DNA from: Azolla caroliniana
Lineage: Eukaryota; Polypodiophyta
DNA length: 64,000 nt
Direction: 5' to 3'
Assembly: GCA_043228905.1 (NCBI GenBank)
Contig: JBHGNT010000001.1
Span: 13,082,001 to 13,146,000, forward strand
How positions within the stretch are numbered: position 1 is the first letter of the stretch; each line of letters opens with the position of its first letter. The notes under the pieces were generated by a model. It ran no database searches. It was not told the origin of the DNA and was given only the letters and a program-made list of their open reading frames with translations. The position numbers were made by a program, and so were the translations under genes. Below are positions 39,345-51,660 of this stretch, piece by piece.

Positions 39345-39809
39345 CGGAAAGACCGTGACGCCGAGTCGGATGACGAATTCGATTTCGGATCGGCTGAAGA
39401 AGCCGAGGGTGGATCCGCGGAAGAGTCCGAAAGCGGACATAAGGGGAGCAGTCGAAAGAAAGAGCCGAAGCCAACCAAGCGAGGGGGAGATGAAGCCATC
39501 AAGGGCGAGAAGACAAAAGACGAGTTGGAGACAACCAACTCGGACGAGAGCGAAAACCAATCGGAGGAAGCCGAGTCGGTTCGAATGTTTGATTCGGATA
39601 CACTGAGTCAACCAAGGGCCAAGCGGAAGAGAAGGCAGCAGAAGAGGCGCCAACACCGCAACAACAAGGAAGCTAAGAAGGGCCGTGTACACAGACAAGC
39701 CGACCGGAAGGGTCGAGGAGCGCGAGCGAGGCGTGAAGCCAGAAGGAACCGGAGCGTAGATCCGGCGGAGCAGGTGGAACCTCAAGTTGAGCTTGAGGGG
39801 GAGTGTTGA
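39345..39809 (+). other. charged low-complexity ORF replacing Copia B RNase H
   Basis: An open frame (from about 39345, no ATG chosen) encodes acidic Ser/Glu/Asp-rich sequence, then a strongly basic KRKRRQQKRRQH segment. It ends EPQVELEGEC exactly across the polypurine tract into the LTR. It follows a short CAGATCCCC tandem repeat (39247-39285). No known domain is recognised. It may be captured host sequence or a divergent element tail. Confidence 0.5.
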
Positions 39810-40192
39810 GAGACAAGCTCAACATTCGTGCGTAATACGATGCGTAACCCAATGCGTAGATTGGGTGCGTAAATCGGTACGCATAACATGGCCGTATCGG
39901 TGTGAAAACCGCGAGGCCGTTGGGAAGGAATAATTTTGGGAGTTAGTGTAGTAGGCTCATTTATGAGTGGTCAAGTACAATCAGTACTTGTGTTAGCCCT
40001 ATTGTCAGGGCTTGTATAAAAGGTGCTCACTGAGCACAGTGTATGTACAGATTGAGTATTATTTTGAATTGTTTTTTTTGTGTGTTCTCTCTCTGTGTCT
40101 CTCCCGCGTACTGTGTATATTCAAGCTCTCCATTAAACCTGCATATTTTCTGTGTTCAGTTTTCTATTTGCTTCCGCACGCTATTCTTTTTA

Positions 40193-40435
40193 AAGAATTT
40201 GATAGCCTAAGTAGGACCCTTCGACTTAAACATTTTTTCAAAGATGTGGATAAGTCGCCCCAAAATCTCTTTAAACTACCTAACCCTAGTTGGCAACCTC
40301 CTACTAAGTACACTCCCCTAGAAAACATTATAGCTAAACACCAAACTATCTTTAGGGACACTTTATACACTCAAATTAAAACCCACTTGGATTGCACCTC
40401 ACTTATCACTAGCCTTACAATCTCTTTCAGACTCT
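40193..40435 (+). pseudogene. Penelope-like element fragment 1, right part
   Basis: Resumes exactly after the AAGAA duplication with KEFDSLSRTLRLKHFFKDVD.., matching 41880-42110. It then breaks into the minus-strand Gypsy remnant near 40430. Confidence 0.6.
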
Positions 40436-41110
40436 CTATGCTTCCTCCTTCGACCATGAACTACTTGCCAATGTGTAGCCACTCCCCTTCGTATTCATTT
40501 TCGTTGAAGGCGTGGAGTACTCGCATATCTCGATCATCTATAGACGCTTGGGCCGTCTTAAAGAAGTCAAGAGCGACATCCTCATCTTTAGACACCATGT
40601 CGCTTTCGCCCTTGAATCTTGCCCTCGATAGCATATCTGCCATGGCATTGTTCTTCCCTGAAATGTGGTAAATCTCCGGGTTCATTGATTTGATGTAAGC
40701 AATCCATTTTAGCATAGCTAAGTCAGGTGTTGCACATCCGAAACCATCCATAGGATTTGAAGGCAATACGTCTCTATAACCACCTCTCATCCGATTAGGT
40801 AATCTTTATTCGCCTTTACTGCGGACACAATACCCCAAAGCACACATTTTACTTGGGCATATCCTCGTTGTCGCTCGCTTAAGACCTTGGCTCCGAACCA
40901 GATGGTGTAGCGTGTACCATCCTCTCGTTCTTGGTTGATGACCCATCCAATCCCTATTGGACTCGTATTTACCGTCATGTAGATGGGCACCCCTTCCTTG
41001 TATACAACTTTTCGTAAAGCTGGTGCCGCTACCAACATTCCTTTTGAGCCTCTTCATTGCCTCTTTGTGCTCTTCGTCCAACTTGAACTTCTGCCCCTTC
41101 TTGAGCATCC
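40436..41110 (-). pseudogene. Gypsy RNase H-region remnant
   Basis: Minus-strand frames 41038-40787 and 40790-40461 match the RNase H part of the remnant at 23004-23708 (GIGWVINQEREDGT.., YHISGKNNAMADMLSRARF). They are split by a frameshift near 40790. Only this module is present. Confidence 0.8.
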
Positions 41111-41187
41111 CACTTGAACTCCCTCTCGCCCCCTTCTTACTTCCTACAAATTTGATGCATGCGCCCCTAGTATTTTCTATAAACCTC

Positions 41188-41625
41188 CCTCATACCCCTC
41201 CCCCATTTTTTAATGATACCCCTATGCATTTCCCCTTATTCCTCCCTAATAACCCCCACAAAGTTTCCCTATTTCCAAACTACCCCTCCCCCTTTTCATG
41301 CATTTCCTACACATATCCCCCCTTCTTTACACATAACTCCCCTTCCACTTCTAGAAGATTTCAATATTCTACCCCACCCTCTAGAAATGGGCATGGTTTG
41401 GTAATAACCTCATACCCTTCCCCCATTTTTTAACGATACCCCTATGCATTTCCCCTTATTCCTCCCTAATAACCCCCACAACGTTTCCCTATTTCCAAAC
41501 TACCCCTCCCCCTTTTCATGCATTTCCTACACATACCCCCCCCTTCTTTACACATAACTCCCCTTCCACTTCTAGTAGATTTCAATATTCTACCCCACCC
41601 TCTAGCAATGGGCATGGTTCGGTTT
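41188..41625. repeat. 220-bp C-rich tandem duplication
   Basis: The block 41188-41407 (CCTCATACCCCTCCCCC to CTAGAAATGGGCATGGTTTG) recurs at 41408-41625 with few changes. The second copy ends in a hAT-like terminus TAGCAATGGGCATGGTTCGG near 41604. The same C-rich sequence occurs once at 23761-23935. Confidence 0.85.
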
Positions 41626-41645
41626 CGGTTCGGTTTGGTTTCTTT

Positions 41646-42254
41646 GTCTTGTGGTTAGGACGTCATGCATCTAAATTTACCTTCTCCCCATATGTGAATA
41701 AGACCCATAGTAGTAAACCCCGTAATAAAATTTGGACGCCTCTCCTTAGTAAACCTAGAATTAGTAGTAGGATCCACAACCACTCTAATTATTCCCTCTC
41801 TAAACATGAGACACAACTCCTTAGCCTAGGTTTGAAACACATCCTCCCATCTTCTCCACCATCATCCCCTACCGTACTTAAAGAATTTGATAGCCTAAGT
41901 AGGACCCTTCGACTTAAACATTTTTTCAAAGATGTGGATAATTTGCCCCAAAATCCCTTTAAACTACCTAACCCTAGTTGGCAACCTTCTCTTAAGTACA
42001 CTCCCCTAGAAAACATTATAGCTAAACACCAAACTATCTTTAGGGACACACTTCATACACTCAAATTAAAACCCACTAGGATTGCACCTCACTTATCACT
42101 AGCCTTACAATCTCTTAAGAAAAACAACAAAATCATAATCCTACCTGCTGACAAAAATGTTGGAGTGTGTGTTCTTGATAAGGACACGTACTATAAGAAA
42201 GCTATAGAACACCTTTCCGATACTAATACATATAAAATACATATGTTGCAATAG
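41646..42254 (+). pseudogene. Penelope-like element fragment 2 (pre-RT region)
   Basis: A 201-residue open frame reads NHSNYSLSKHETQLLSLGLK, then LENIIAKHQTIF, then IIILPADKNVGVCVLDKDTY and HLSDTNTYK. The order SLGLKF-like, pADKggavvvld and Y..k...L.Dt.tY is the hallmark of sequence just upstream of and entering RT in Penelope-like elements. It is truncated before the RT catalytic motifs by Copia C at 42256. No GIY-YIG endonuclease is seen. Identification rests on motif memory only. Confidence 0.65.
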
Positions 42255-42255
42255 C

Positions 42256-45200
42256 CATTGAAGCCATATGGCTTCACAGGTGGCGACGGTAGCGCCCCGA
42301 TACTCAGCCTTAGTGTTCGGTAGAACCACTATCGACTGCTTTTTGCTGCTCCATGCAACAACCGCGCTACCCAGAGAGAACATAAAACCGGAGGTGGGCC
42401 TAACAATGGGCACGGTTTCGGCTCAAACCGAACCAAACCATTAAACCATGGTTTAACGGTTTATTGGTTCCAATATATTTTGATGGTTTGGTTTGGTTTC
42501 GATTTTCGATAAACGGTTCGGTTCTAAAACTTGGGTTTGGAGGTTTATAGGTTTGGTTTAAAGGTTTAAAGGTTTTTGGTTAACTTTATTTTACCTTAAT
42601 GGTTTATTGATTTAGTGGTTTAATTAATGGTTTTTTATTGATTTAATTAATTTAACTTAAATTTTTATTTAATTAAATGGTTCAATATAAGTTTCTTTTA
42701 TTGATTTAATATATTTAACTTAAATGCTTATTTAATTTAATGTATTTTTGTTTAGTTAGATGTTTAATTAGTTTGATTTAAGTGGTTAGGTTTAAATATT
42801 TTATTAAATGGTTCGGTTTGGTTTTAACTTTTCCCTAAATGGTTTGGTTTTAAATGGTTTTGTTTCAACTTTTTCTTAAATGGTTTGGTTTAAATAATGA
42901 GGGTTCATAAACGGTTTGGTTTGGTTTTTGTTTTAAATAAACGGGTTGGTTTCGGTTTCTTTGCCTTGAAACCGAACCACGCCCATTGCTAGGTGGACCG
43001 ACGATCTAACACATCACCGGCCCAATCAACATCTATATAAGCTTAAACCGACTAGCTTTTATGCTATACCGTGTCGGTATAATAGTCCCTGATCCTTAGT
43101 GCCACTCACATATGTCAATAGTCGGTGCGCGCACTAAAGGTGCGTGACGGTCGACTTATGCATAAATTGACTAATCACTCTAACTGGATAGCTGATGTCA
43201 GGTTGGGTGATTGTTAAGTATATATGGCTCCCGACAATTTGTCGGAACAATTTTTCGTTGCAAGCCAGTCCGGAGTTGGGACGTAGCTTGAGGTTCCGGT
43301 CTAGGGGTGTCAAGATTGGTCGGCACTCGGTCATGTCGAACTTGTATAGCATATTCAACACATAGTGTTGTTGTGACAACGATATAGCATTTCGAATGCG
43401 TCCGACAGTTGGGACTTCACTCGACCGATTTTAGACAGGTCGGGCCCGGTAATGACCAAGTCGTCAACATACAACAAAATGCATACCGGACCTTTTGGAC
43501 CCTTTCGGATGAACAACAAAGAGTTGGACTTCGAGGCCGTAAACCACATCTTACGCAACCGGTGTGTTATCTTTGAATTCCAAGCACGCGAGAGTTGCTT
43601 CAGGTCATAAAGCGACTTCTTGAGTCGGCACATTGCCGACATGTTCATCTCCGACTAAAATCCGGGGGGCTGGATCATATAGACTTGTCCTTCAAGGTCG
43701 TCCATAAGAAACACATTCTTCATGTCCATTTGGTGAAGATGCCACCCCCTTGCCGCAACAACTACCAGCACCACATAGACCATCGTCATCTTCGCTACAG
43801 GAGCGAAGGTCTCGTCGTAGTCGATTCCGTGGGTTTGCGCATATCCTTTGACCACTAATCGGGCCTTGTATTGGTTGACCGAACCATCGGTGTTTTACTT
43901 CACCTTGTATACCCACTTGCAACCGATCGGTTTGCAATGTCAGAGAGGGTCAACCATGTCCCACGTGTCGTTGGCACCGAGTGCCTGCATTTCTTCCTCC
44001 ATTGCGGCACACTAGTTCACGTCTTTCTCCGCGTCTGCCTAGCTCTCCGGCTCATGCACTTCCGCCACTTTCCTCATGTATGCATAGTGATGCACCATGT
44101 ACTCATTATACCTATACCGCTTCACGGGATTCTTTTGGCGAGTCAATCGGCTAACTTCTCGTTAGCCAATTTAAGGGCCCTCTTGGCCGACTCAGACTTC
44201 ATCTCCGAAGGTCCGTCCTCATTCTTTCCGGAGTCGGATTCTCTTCGATCCGACTCGTCTCTGCCGGTGTCATATTCCGACAACTTCTTCTTCTCCTTCT
44301 CTTTGCGTGTGAACCGTCTCCTCGGTTCCTTGTGTAGGGAAAGCATGACCGAGTCTTCACTACTCGCCGACTCATCATCCTGTTGGTCTTTTTGACTCAG
44401 CTCTTCATTCGGCCCACTCAGCCGGAATGAGATCGGACTCTCATCTAGAGTACCGACCTCTTCTTCTTCTTCTTCTTCTTCTGCTTGGATCATTTCAGGC
44501 TCACTAGCCTCATCCTCCATGATTGGGTAGTCGGTATTGTCAGGGATCAGAGTCAGAGTCGGTAAGGAGTACCATGATGCCACCTCATCGAAATCGACAT
44601 CTCGACTTACTCGAACTTGTTTTGTTCCGGGGTTATAAAACTTATAACCCTTCTGTTTGTGTGAGTGGCTGACCAAAATGTATTTCTCCGACTTCGGGCC
44701 CAATTTCCTCTGCTTCTCATCTGGTACATGCACATACGCTATCCTACAGGATACCATATGGTGTCTTAAGTTCGACTTCCTTTCAAAATACAGCTTGTGT
44801 GCTAACACCTTCTCCCGGATCCGGTTTTGAATGTAGACGGTTGTATAGACCGCATCGGCCCATTAGAACTTGGGCATGCTCTTTTCTTCCAGCATTACCC
44901 TTTTCGCTTCCACAACTGACCAGTTCTTCCTCTCAGCTACGCTGTTTTGTTCTGGTGTATATCTGCTACTGAATTCTCGTCGAATTCCCTTATGTTGTAG
45001 ATAACCGTTGAATTGGCCAGAAAAATACTCTTTCCCGCCATCCAACCATAGGCAATTGATCTTCCTCTCGGTTTCTCGTTCAACAAGACTTTGTAGGTTC
45101 GAGCGGGTGAGGGGTGTTGTCTCCGGTTTCGACAACTCCCGATTGCTCCAGTTTCTCCAAATACGAGAACCACTCTTCATGGCTCATCATATGGTGCAAC

Positions 45201-46771
45201 GCTCCGGTGTCAACATACCACACTTCTTTCGACTTGGAGGTGGTCTTCTTCATCAAGTTTTCCTTGTGCTTCATCACAAAGGTGGGGCCCAATCCATTTC
45301 CGGTCTTTCCGGTTCTGGATCCTTTTGATCCTTCGGCGTAGTGTGAGCGTTGCCGACTCCCTTGTCCGGCCTTGCCGGATCCGGATTTGTCCGAGTCGGT
45401 GCGCTTCTTCCAACACTCGCTCTCCTGGTGGCCTTTCTTGCCACAATACCAACATTTCGTTTCGGTTTTCGATTGTCGGTCCCCACGCCTCCTTGACTCC
45501 CCCTACTCGTGGAGGGTTCAGAACTACTGTCAGCACTATCTCCGTGCCTCCGATTCTACTCTTGTCGGCCGCCACTATTGCGTTCTGAGCCACCTCGTCC
45601 TCCACACCCACGGGGCCGATCTGTCGTCGTGTACAACATCCGACTATCCGATTGAGTGGTCCTCGAACCACTCGTGTGGTTTTCTTTGACCATCAACATC
45701 AATTGCAGATCAAAGAAAGACGGTGGCTTCTCCCGGGTGCAAATCGCCGTTCGGATAGGCCCGTACCTTTGCGCTAAACCACTGAGGCATATCTGGACCA
45801 TTTCATCCTCGTCCACTGTCATGTTGATGGACCCCAACACGCTGCAGAGATCTCCTTTATTTTAGTGGTCTAGTCTGTAACCGACATGTTCCTTTGTCGG
45901 ATGTTGTTGAGCTCTTGCTAGAGTTGCAACTTACAGGCCGTGGTACTAGTTGCGAAAATCTTCTTTAGATTTTCCCAAGCATCTTTCAACATTCTTATGT
46001 TTTTGATGTAGCCAAGCATTTGATCATGCAGATAGGATGCGAGGCAGTACAACACCCTGCTCGCTCCTTGCTCCCACGCCAGGAAGTCCTTGTGTGCTGA
46101 TTCTGGAGCTACTTCATTCGCTCCTTTGACATAACTCCAGTAACCGTGCCCCAACAAGTACTGGTGCATCTTGTAAGACCAAGATGCATAGTTGCTTCTG
46201 TCGAGTTTCTCCGTCAGAAGCGAGCTAGCTATTCTTCTGTCTATCTCCTCTTTTGTCGGATCTTTACCGGAATTTAGGTTTTTGTCTATCTAGTGCTTTC
46301 TGTTGACAACAGAGGATTTTCAACCCTCGCGCTTTGATACCATGTCAAAGTTAATGTGCGGAAGCTTAAACAAACCGGCTCAACTGGATAGCAACAGAAA
46401 ATAGAACTAGGTTTAATGGAAAGCTTGAATCACACACACAAAGAGTATGCAGGAGAGACAAATAGACCAAAACAACATAAACTCAAATTCAACAATATCA
46501 CTCTGTACATACAATGTGCTCAATGAGCACTTTTATACAAGTTCTTAAAAGGACTGACAGAAGTACTAACATGTACTTCAATGCTCGTACTAAGCGACTG
46601 ACATTGACTCCCAAAAATATGCCTACGTACTAGGCTAGGATCGTGGGCCTCTAACGGCCTACCAGTTACACTTAGATCCGGACACCGATCTACCTCCCTA
46701 TTCCGGACACCGATCCGGCTCTTCGCTTATTCAGCCGATTCGGATCATGTTGAGTTTGTCCGCTCAATAAC
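42256..46771 (-). mobile_element. Copia C, 3'-truncated and decayed
   Basis: The 5' LTR is 46771-46343 (minus), followed by TGGTATCAAAGC primer site. Gag starts near 46230 with its ATG mutated to ATA. CCHC near 45440, protease (VDTGALHHM) near 45215, then a deletion into integrase (45130). RT carries YVDDLVITG near 43460, and another deletion lies near 43375. RNase H (SGFMFSLGSAVVAWSSKKQS) is split by a MITE and ends at 42256 against the Penelope-like fragment. No 3' LTR is present. Numerous stops make it inactive. Confidence 0.9.
42401..42991. mobile_element. hAT-type MITE inside Copia C
   Basis: The 591-bp element has termini TAACAATGGGCACGG and (inverted) TAGCAATGGGCGTGG. The 8-bp duplication GGTGGGCC (42393-42400) and GGTGGACC (42992-42999) has one mismatch. 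The interior is GGTTT/AT-rich without ORFs. Removing it restores the Copia RNase H reading DRRSTSGFMF, confirming the boundaries. Confidence 0.92.
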
Positions 46772-49700
46772 CTTCATCAGTCAAGAGGATGTATTGACTG
46801 GCATATGTAGTCAGTGCTCTCCTTTCCCTTTGTGAGTATCTCCTGCCACCCATTTGCGGCTTCGGTTCGGATGTCTCCGTCGACTCTTCCCTCGGCTCGG
46901 GTTCATACCCGTCGATTGGTTGCTCAGGATTAGCAGTCTCTGAATTGTATTCCTCAATAAGCTTCAATAGGTCTAACAACTCCGAATAATATGTATTGGT
47001 CGGTTGCTCCGAGTTGACCGACTCGATTTGGTTGTGCCGACTGGCAGTCTCCGAACAATTGGTCCTCAATCGCCTTGTCTTCTAAGAAGACTACATCTCG
47101 ACTCCTCACTACTTTCTTATCGACTAAGTCCCACAACCTGTATTCGAACTCATCCTCTAAGTACCCGAGGAATATGTATGGTTTCGACTTACTGTAGAGC
47201 TTTGACCTTTGATCCTTAGACACATGCATATACACCAAACATCCGAACACCCTCATGTGTCAGTAGGAGACTTCCTTTCCTGTCCACACCGTTTGTGGGA
47301 CATCACCTTTCAATGGCACCGAGGGAGACATTTTGATAAGATAAACAACTATATACATCACCTCAACCTAGAACGATTTTGGCAACTTACCATGCAACAA
47401 CATGCTCCTTACTCTCTCCATGATCGTTAGATTCATCCTCTCTACAAGCCCATTCAACTCAGGGGTCTTTGGTACTGAGTATTCGATTCGAATACCTTGG
47501 GCCTTGCAGTATTCTTCAAACTGCCCTCTATATTCGCCACTTCTGACTCGACTCTCTTTCAGCTCTTGCCTAGAACTCCTTGAAGAACAACAATACTTGA
47601 TCTTTCGACTTTAGTACGAAAGCCCGCAACTTTTGAGTGTAGTCGTCAATGAAGGTTACAAAGTACTGTCTGACATGATGCAATGGTGCATCTAGATAGC
47701 ACATGTTTGTGTGCACTAGTTCTAATGTAGCTTCTCTTCTTCTTGGTGGTCTTGTGTGGAATGCAACTCTATTCTGCTTTCCGACTAAGCAGTCGACACA
47801 CTTCTCCAAGTCTAATCCTTTCACTTCTGGGAGAAGTTTCTAGTCAGCTAGGATATGCATCCCCTTTTCACTCATGAGGCCAAGTCTCTTATGCCATAAC
47901 TCTCCATTTGAGTCGACTGGCACATTTACTTCCGACTTGCACAACTTGGCTTGCATCATGTACAATGTGTCTTGTTTCTATGCTCGTGCCACTATGAGGT
48001 TTCCTCGGTAGAACTTCCACTTGCCATTTCGAAATCTACCACTATAGCCTTCGTCATCCAATCTTCCAGTCAATATCAGATTCAGCCTGATATTGGGGAC
48101 ATGTCGAACTTCCCTAAGAGTTAGTCGACAACCTATTGACGTCGTCAGGCTTACACTTCCTATGTTGGCTATCTTGCACTCCCCATTATCTCCCATCTTC
48201 ACATAGCCATGATCCCCAATTATGTAAGTCGAGAAGTATTCTCTTGAGGGAGTTATATGAAAGGATGCACCAAAGTTGATCACCCATGTGCACTCTTCAT
48301 CTGCAAGTTTTGCACTTGCCTACTCACAAATGAACAACAGTTCTTCTTCGCTCGAAGTGACGGCTGAAGTGTCCTTTTCATCAGGAATCTTCCTGGGTTC
48401 AACATCATTACCGACACCTTTGTCACTCTTGAGGTGTCGACAGTCCTTTTGGAAGTGTCCAGGTTTTCAACAATAAAAGCATGTCAGCTTACCTGTGGAC
48501 ATGGACTTGACATGTGACTTTTCTCTCCTCTATGGACTTCTTTGCTGGTTCCTTCCTCTACCAGTGTGTTGAGCCACATTTGACTCCGATTGGGACAAGA
48601 AACCCTTGCCCGTCCTTCTCGTCTCCTTGTTCAAGATGCTTGTCTTTACCTCTTGCAAGGACAAGTTCTCTTCATGACACGAGGTGCTGAGAGTCACCAC
48701 CAGGTTCTCCCAGCTATCCGGCAAGGTACAGAACAGTAGGATGGCCTACATTGCATCATCAAGGGGGAACTTGGTTGTAACAAGTTGGTTCACATACCCC
48801 ATGAATGTGTTTACATGCTCCACAATGGTATCTCCGTCCCTGTACTTCAACCTCACAATCTTTCTCATCAAATGCGTTTTGTTGAGGGCATTCTTCCTCT
48901 TATACAGACCTGACAACTTTTGCCACATCTCATAGGCATTTGTGTCATTAGCCACGTGCGGAAGGACACTCACATCGACACACTGTTTGATGGTGGACAC
49001 CGCCTTTCTATTAAGAAGTTTCCATTCAGACTCTAATACCCCTGTGGGTATTTCTGCTCTATCGATGGGTTCGTACAAGTCTTTAACTATGAGGAGATAT
49101 TCCGGTCTGCATAGTTGTGTGAGTTCAGGACCATCATTCTTGGAAAGCCACTCACACCTCCTTCTATCTTTCACTTGTCACTTTGATACCAGTTTGTTGA
49201 GATGGGATTGTAAATCAATGAGGAAGATATGGTGAAATGTATAGACAGAACGCGAAAATAGCAAAATGGATAAATACACAATACACAAAGTTTTACGTGG
49301 AAACCCTAAACAGGGAAAACCACGGGAACAAAGGTCCACTATATCAGAGAATGTACAGAGATAAAATAGATTACAAACACTCTTCAAAATAGAGCGTCAC
49401 AGCCACATAGGGCTCTTAGCCTCTAACCTCACTCAGCTATGGCCCCGATCACACACTCTCTGTTACACTCACACAACAGAAACTCTATTATGTTGCTTTT
49501 GTTCTACACACACACTCAAAAAATTACCCTAGGTGTATTTATACTTATACACCGTATGGGCTTTTTACAATAGTAACCTCTACTACTATCATTCCTATTA
49601 TTATAGTAACAACAGTAGCAGTTAATCAGCCGACTCTTATGTCGTATGTCCAGTCAGCCTTGCCTTCGACCATCCGATCGGCCTGACTAATCGGTCGTGT

Positions 49701-49867
49701 CTTCGACTTGGATCACATATACAATGATGTCGACTCTCCCAGTCGACTCTTCATGTCTTTGACTGTCGGCTCTTAGCTAGACCAATGGGCTACTCTTTGT
49801 CATCGACTGTCGGTCCTTATTCAACCAAATAGTCAGTTCCTCCCACAGGAGGGACATATTCCTAACA
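46772..49867 (-). mobile_element. Copia D, different Copia family, truncated
   Basis: The 5' LTR is 49867-49195 (minus; TGTTAGGAATATG to CTCAACA), followed by the TGGTATCAAAG primer site. Gag (MKDRRRCEW..) begins at 49174, the CCHC is degenerate near 48470, protease is NFGASFHIT near 48270, and integrase (WHKRLGLM.., FIDDYTQKLRAF) lies near 47860-47600. It is interrupted at 46772 by Copia C, and RT is not in the window. Several frame breaks and stops occur. Its proteins resemble the Tnt1-type group rather than the other Copia copies here. Confidence 0.88.
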
Positions 49868-50591
49868 AAGGACTCATGACATATGGAAACATGTGGTAGT
49901 CCAAGAGGTTTATGCATTGGGTTATGTGACGGGGATTACCTACCCTCTTCATTATGGCACTTGGAAAGTTGAGACTCTATGTTCCTAATCCCTAGGAAAC
50001 ATGGGTCGGATACTCAATCCCTGAGTACCCTTCACCAAAATCATGGTAGGAGGGATGGGAATAATACGCAGACTGCAATTAATATTAGCCGGATCAAATA
50101 TGACCATTTAGCAACAAAAACATAACAGGATTCGACTGATATACACACAGTCCGAATTGGCTAACAATCATCAGTCTGAATTGACTACACCGCCAATCGG
50201 TTAATAATCACACAATAATTCTCAGAATGGTTAAGAACACTCAAAGATTAGTAATCATAGGTACAATATGCACAAAACTCATATATACATTACGCTTCAT
50301 CTACAAACAACTTTATATAAGATCCATGGCCCTTTTTATAGGTAAGCATGGAATGATACAATGCCGGATCAAATTGGCACATACTTCTTGATCATATCTC
50401 TTCCCTAAAAATCATAACTATTCGGATCTAATCTAAAACATCGCTTTTAATAATTTAATTACAAGAATATATCGGCTTTATTGACCTCAGACCCCTAGCC
50501 AGTCTGTTTGATTCAACTCCTTTCACACTGTAGCCAGCTATGGCTATTTTGACCTTGCTCCACGCTAGCTTCCCGCTTCTAAGGGTAACAC
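49868..50591 (-). other. possible LTR with minus-strand promoter
   Basis: The right edge GGGTAACA gives the E-family LTR start TGTTACCC on the minus strand. CCTATAAAAAGG at 50342-50331 is a good minus TATA box. The rest does not match the E1/E2 LTRs, so its partner is uncertain; no coding signal. Confidence 0.4.
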
Positions 50592-50641
50592 ATGGCACGC
50601 CCGTGGGATAGTACGTTGCACGATGAACCCAAAAAATTACC

Positions 50642-51660
50642 CTAAGTTTCCTCCAAAATATGCACTCTACTGAGCGTCGGCTCCCCTTCTACTTCGGTTT
50701 GAATCAGCTGGTCCGCGGTTGTGGCTTCTTCGGCTCCTTGTTCCAGCTGCTCTTCCTCCAACCTCTTGATTAGCCGCTCCACTTGCTCAGTTAGTTTCGA
50801 AAATTCAATATTCGACATGACCTGCTCTTCCCTTGTCGATTGTGTTGGTTCCAGTTGTGTCTCGTTTGCTTCACCAAGTGGTTGCTCTTGTTCATTGGTT
50901 CCTTGCTCAGGTTGCCTTTCTCCCTTCCGCTCCGCAATCGGCTCTTCCTCCTCACTAATCAATACTGGCTTAGATCAGTCTCCTTCTGACGTCATCTGTT
51001 CTTTCTCATAGGCTTCTAACTCTATGGCGAATTGCAATTGATCATCATTAAATTCTTCCAGCAATTTTCGGTTTTCTTCAGAATGGGTCTGGGCTAACGC
51101 ATAGAAGTCGTCAGTAAGATCTTCTCTAATTGTAATGATATGTTGCTTATCCATTTTGTCGAAACCTTTGTTGTTTTTTTGCTGATTTTCGTAATCGGCC
51201 CTATATGTTTGCAATTTCGCCGCTTGCGCCGACCATGCCTTCCATATTACTTCTAAGTTTTCCTCAATCTTCTTATCTAGGTTGTTTTCTCTGGTTTTTT
51301 CCATAATGATTTTTATCCTTGTTGCCCCCATTTTGGCTTTTGCTAAGGCTTCTTGCTTTTCCTGCTTGAGCCGCTTAATTGTTGCTATGGCCGACTGCAC
51401 TTCCATTTCATGATTCTAGATTTGTGAATTATAGCTCTTCCCACTCCTTTCCAGAGTTCTTTTTGTTCATCGTTCAACATGTCGATTTCCATTCTAGTTC
51501 TCCACCCACTTTTGGCTTCGGTTTGCGACTGAAGGGACGAGCTCCAATCTCTTTCTAAAAGGTTAACTTGATGAAAGCGGATTTGCATTCCTTTTCGAGG
51601 GTTTATCTTGCCTTTTTTTCTCCTCAAGAGAAGAGATTGGCGGGTAGGCTTCAACAACAA
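50642..51660 (-). pseudogene. coiled-coil ORF of element E3
   Basis: On the minus strand, the first element-internal frames run 51660-51385, then 51406-50975, then 50962-50642. The second (143 residues) and third (106) are the same frame separated by a TGA at 50977-50975. The product is Glu/Gln/Lys-rich with long predicted helices (VQSAIATIKRLKQEKQEALA; EQVERLIKRLEEEQLEQ). It lies just downstream of the putative primer site, where gag would be. No CCHC or known domain. It may be a divergent gag or captured host sequence. Confidence 0.5.

Larger units (their letters stand above)
35411..40192 (+). mobile_element. Copia B, nearly full length, decayed
   Basis: LTRs 35411-35814 and 39804-40192 begin TGTTGAGAGA. 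The target duplication AAGAA lies at 35406-35410 and 40193-40197, inside a Penelope-like fragment. TGGTATCAGAGC (initiator tRNA-Met site) follows the 5' LTR. TATAAAAGG lies in each LTR, with a GTGCTCACTGAGCAC-type palindrome just downstream. A polypurine CTTGAGGGGGAG precedes the 3' LTR. Confidence 0.95.
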
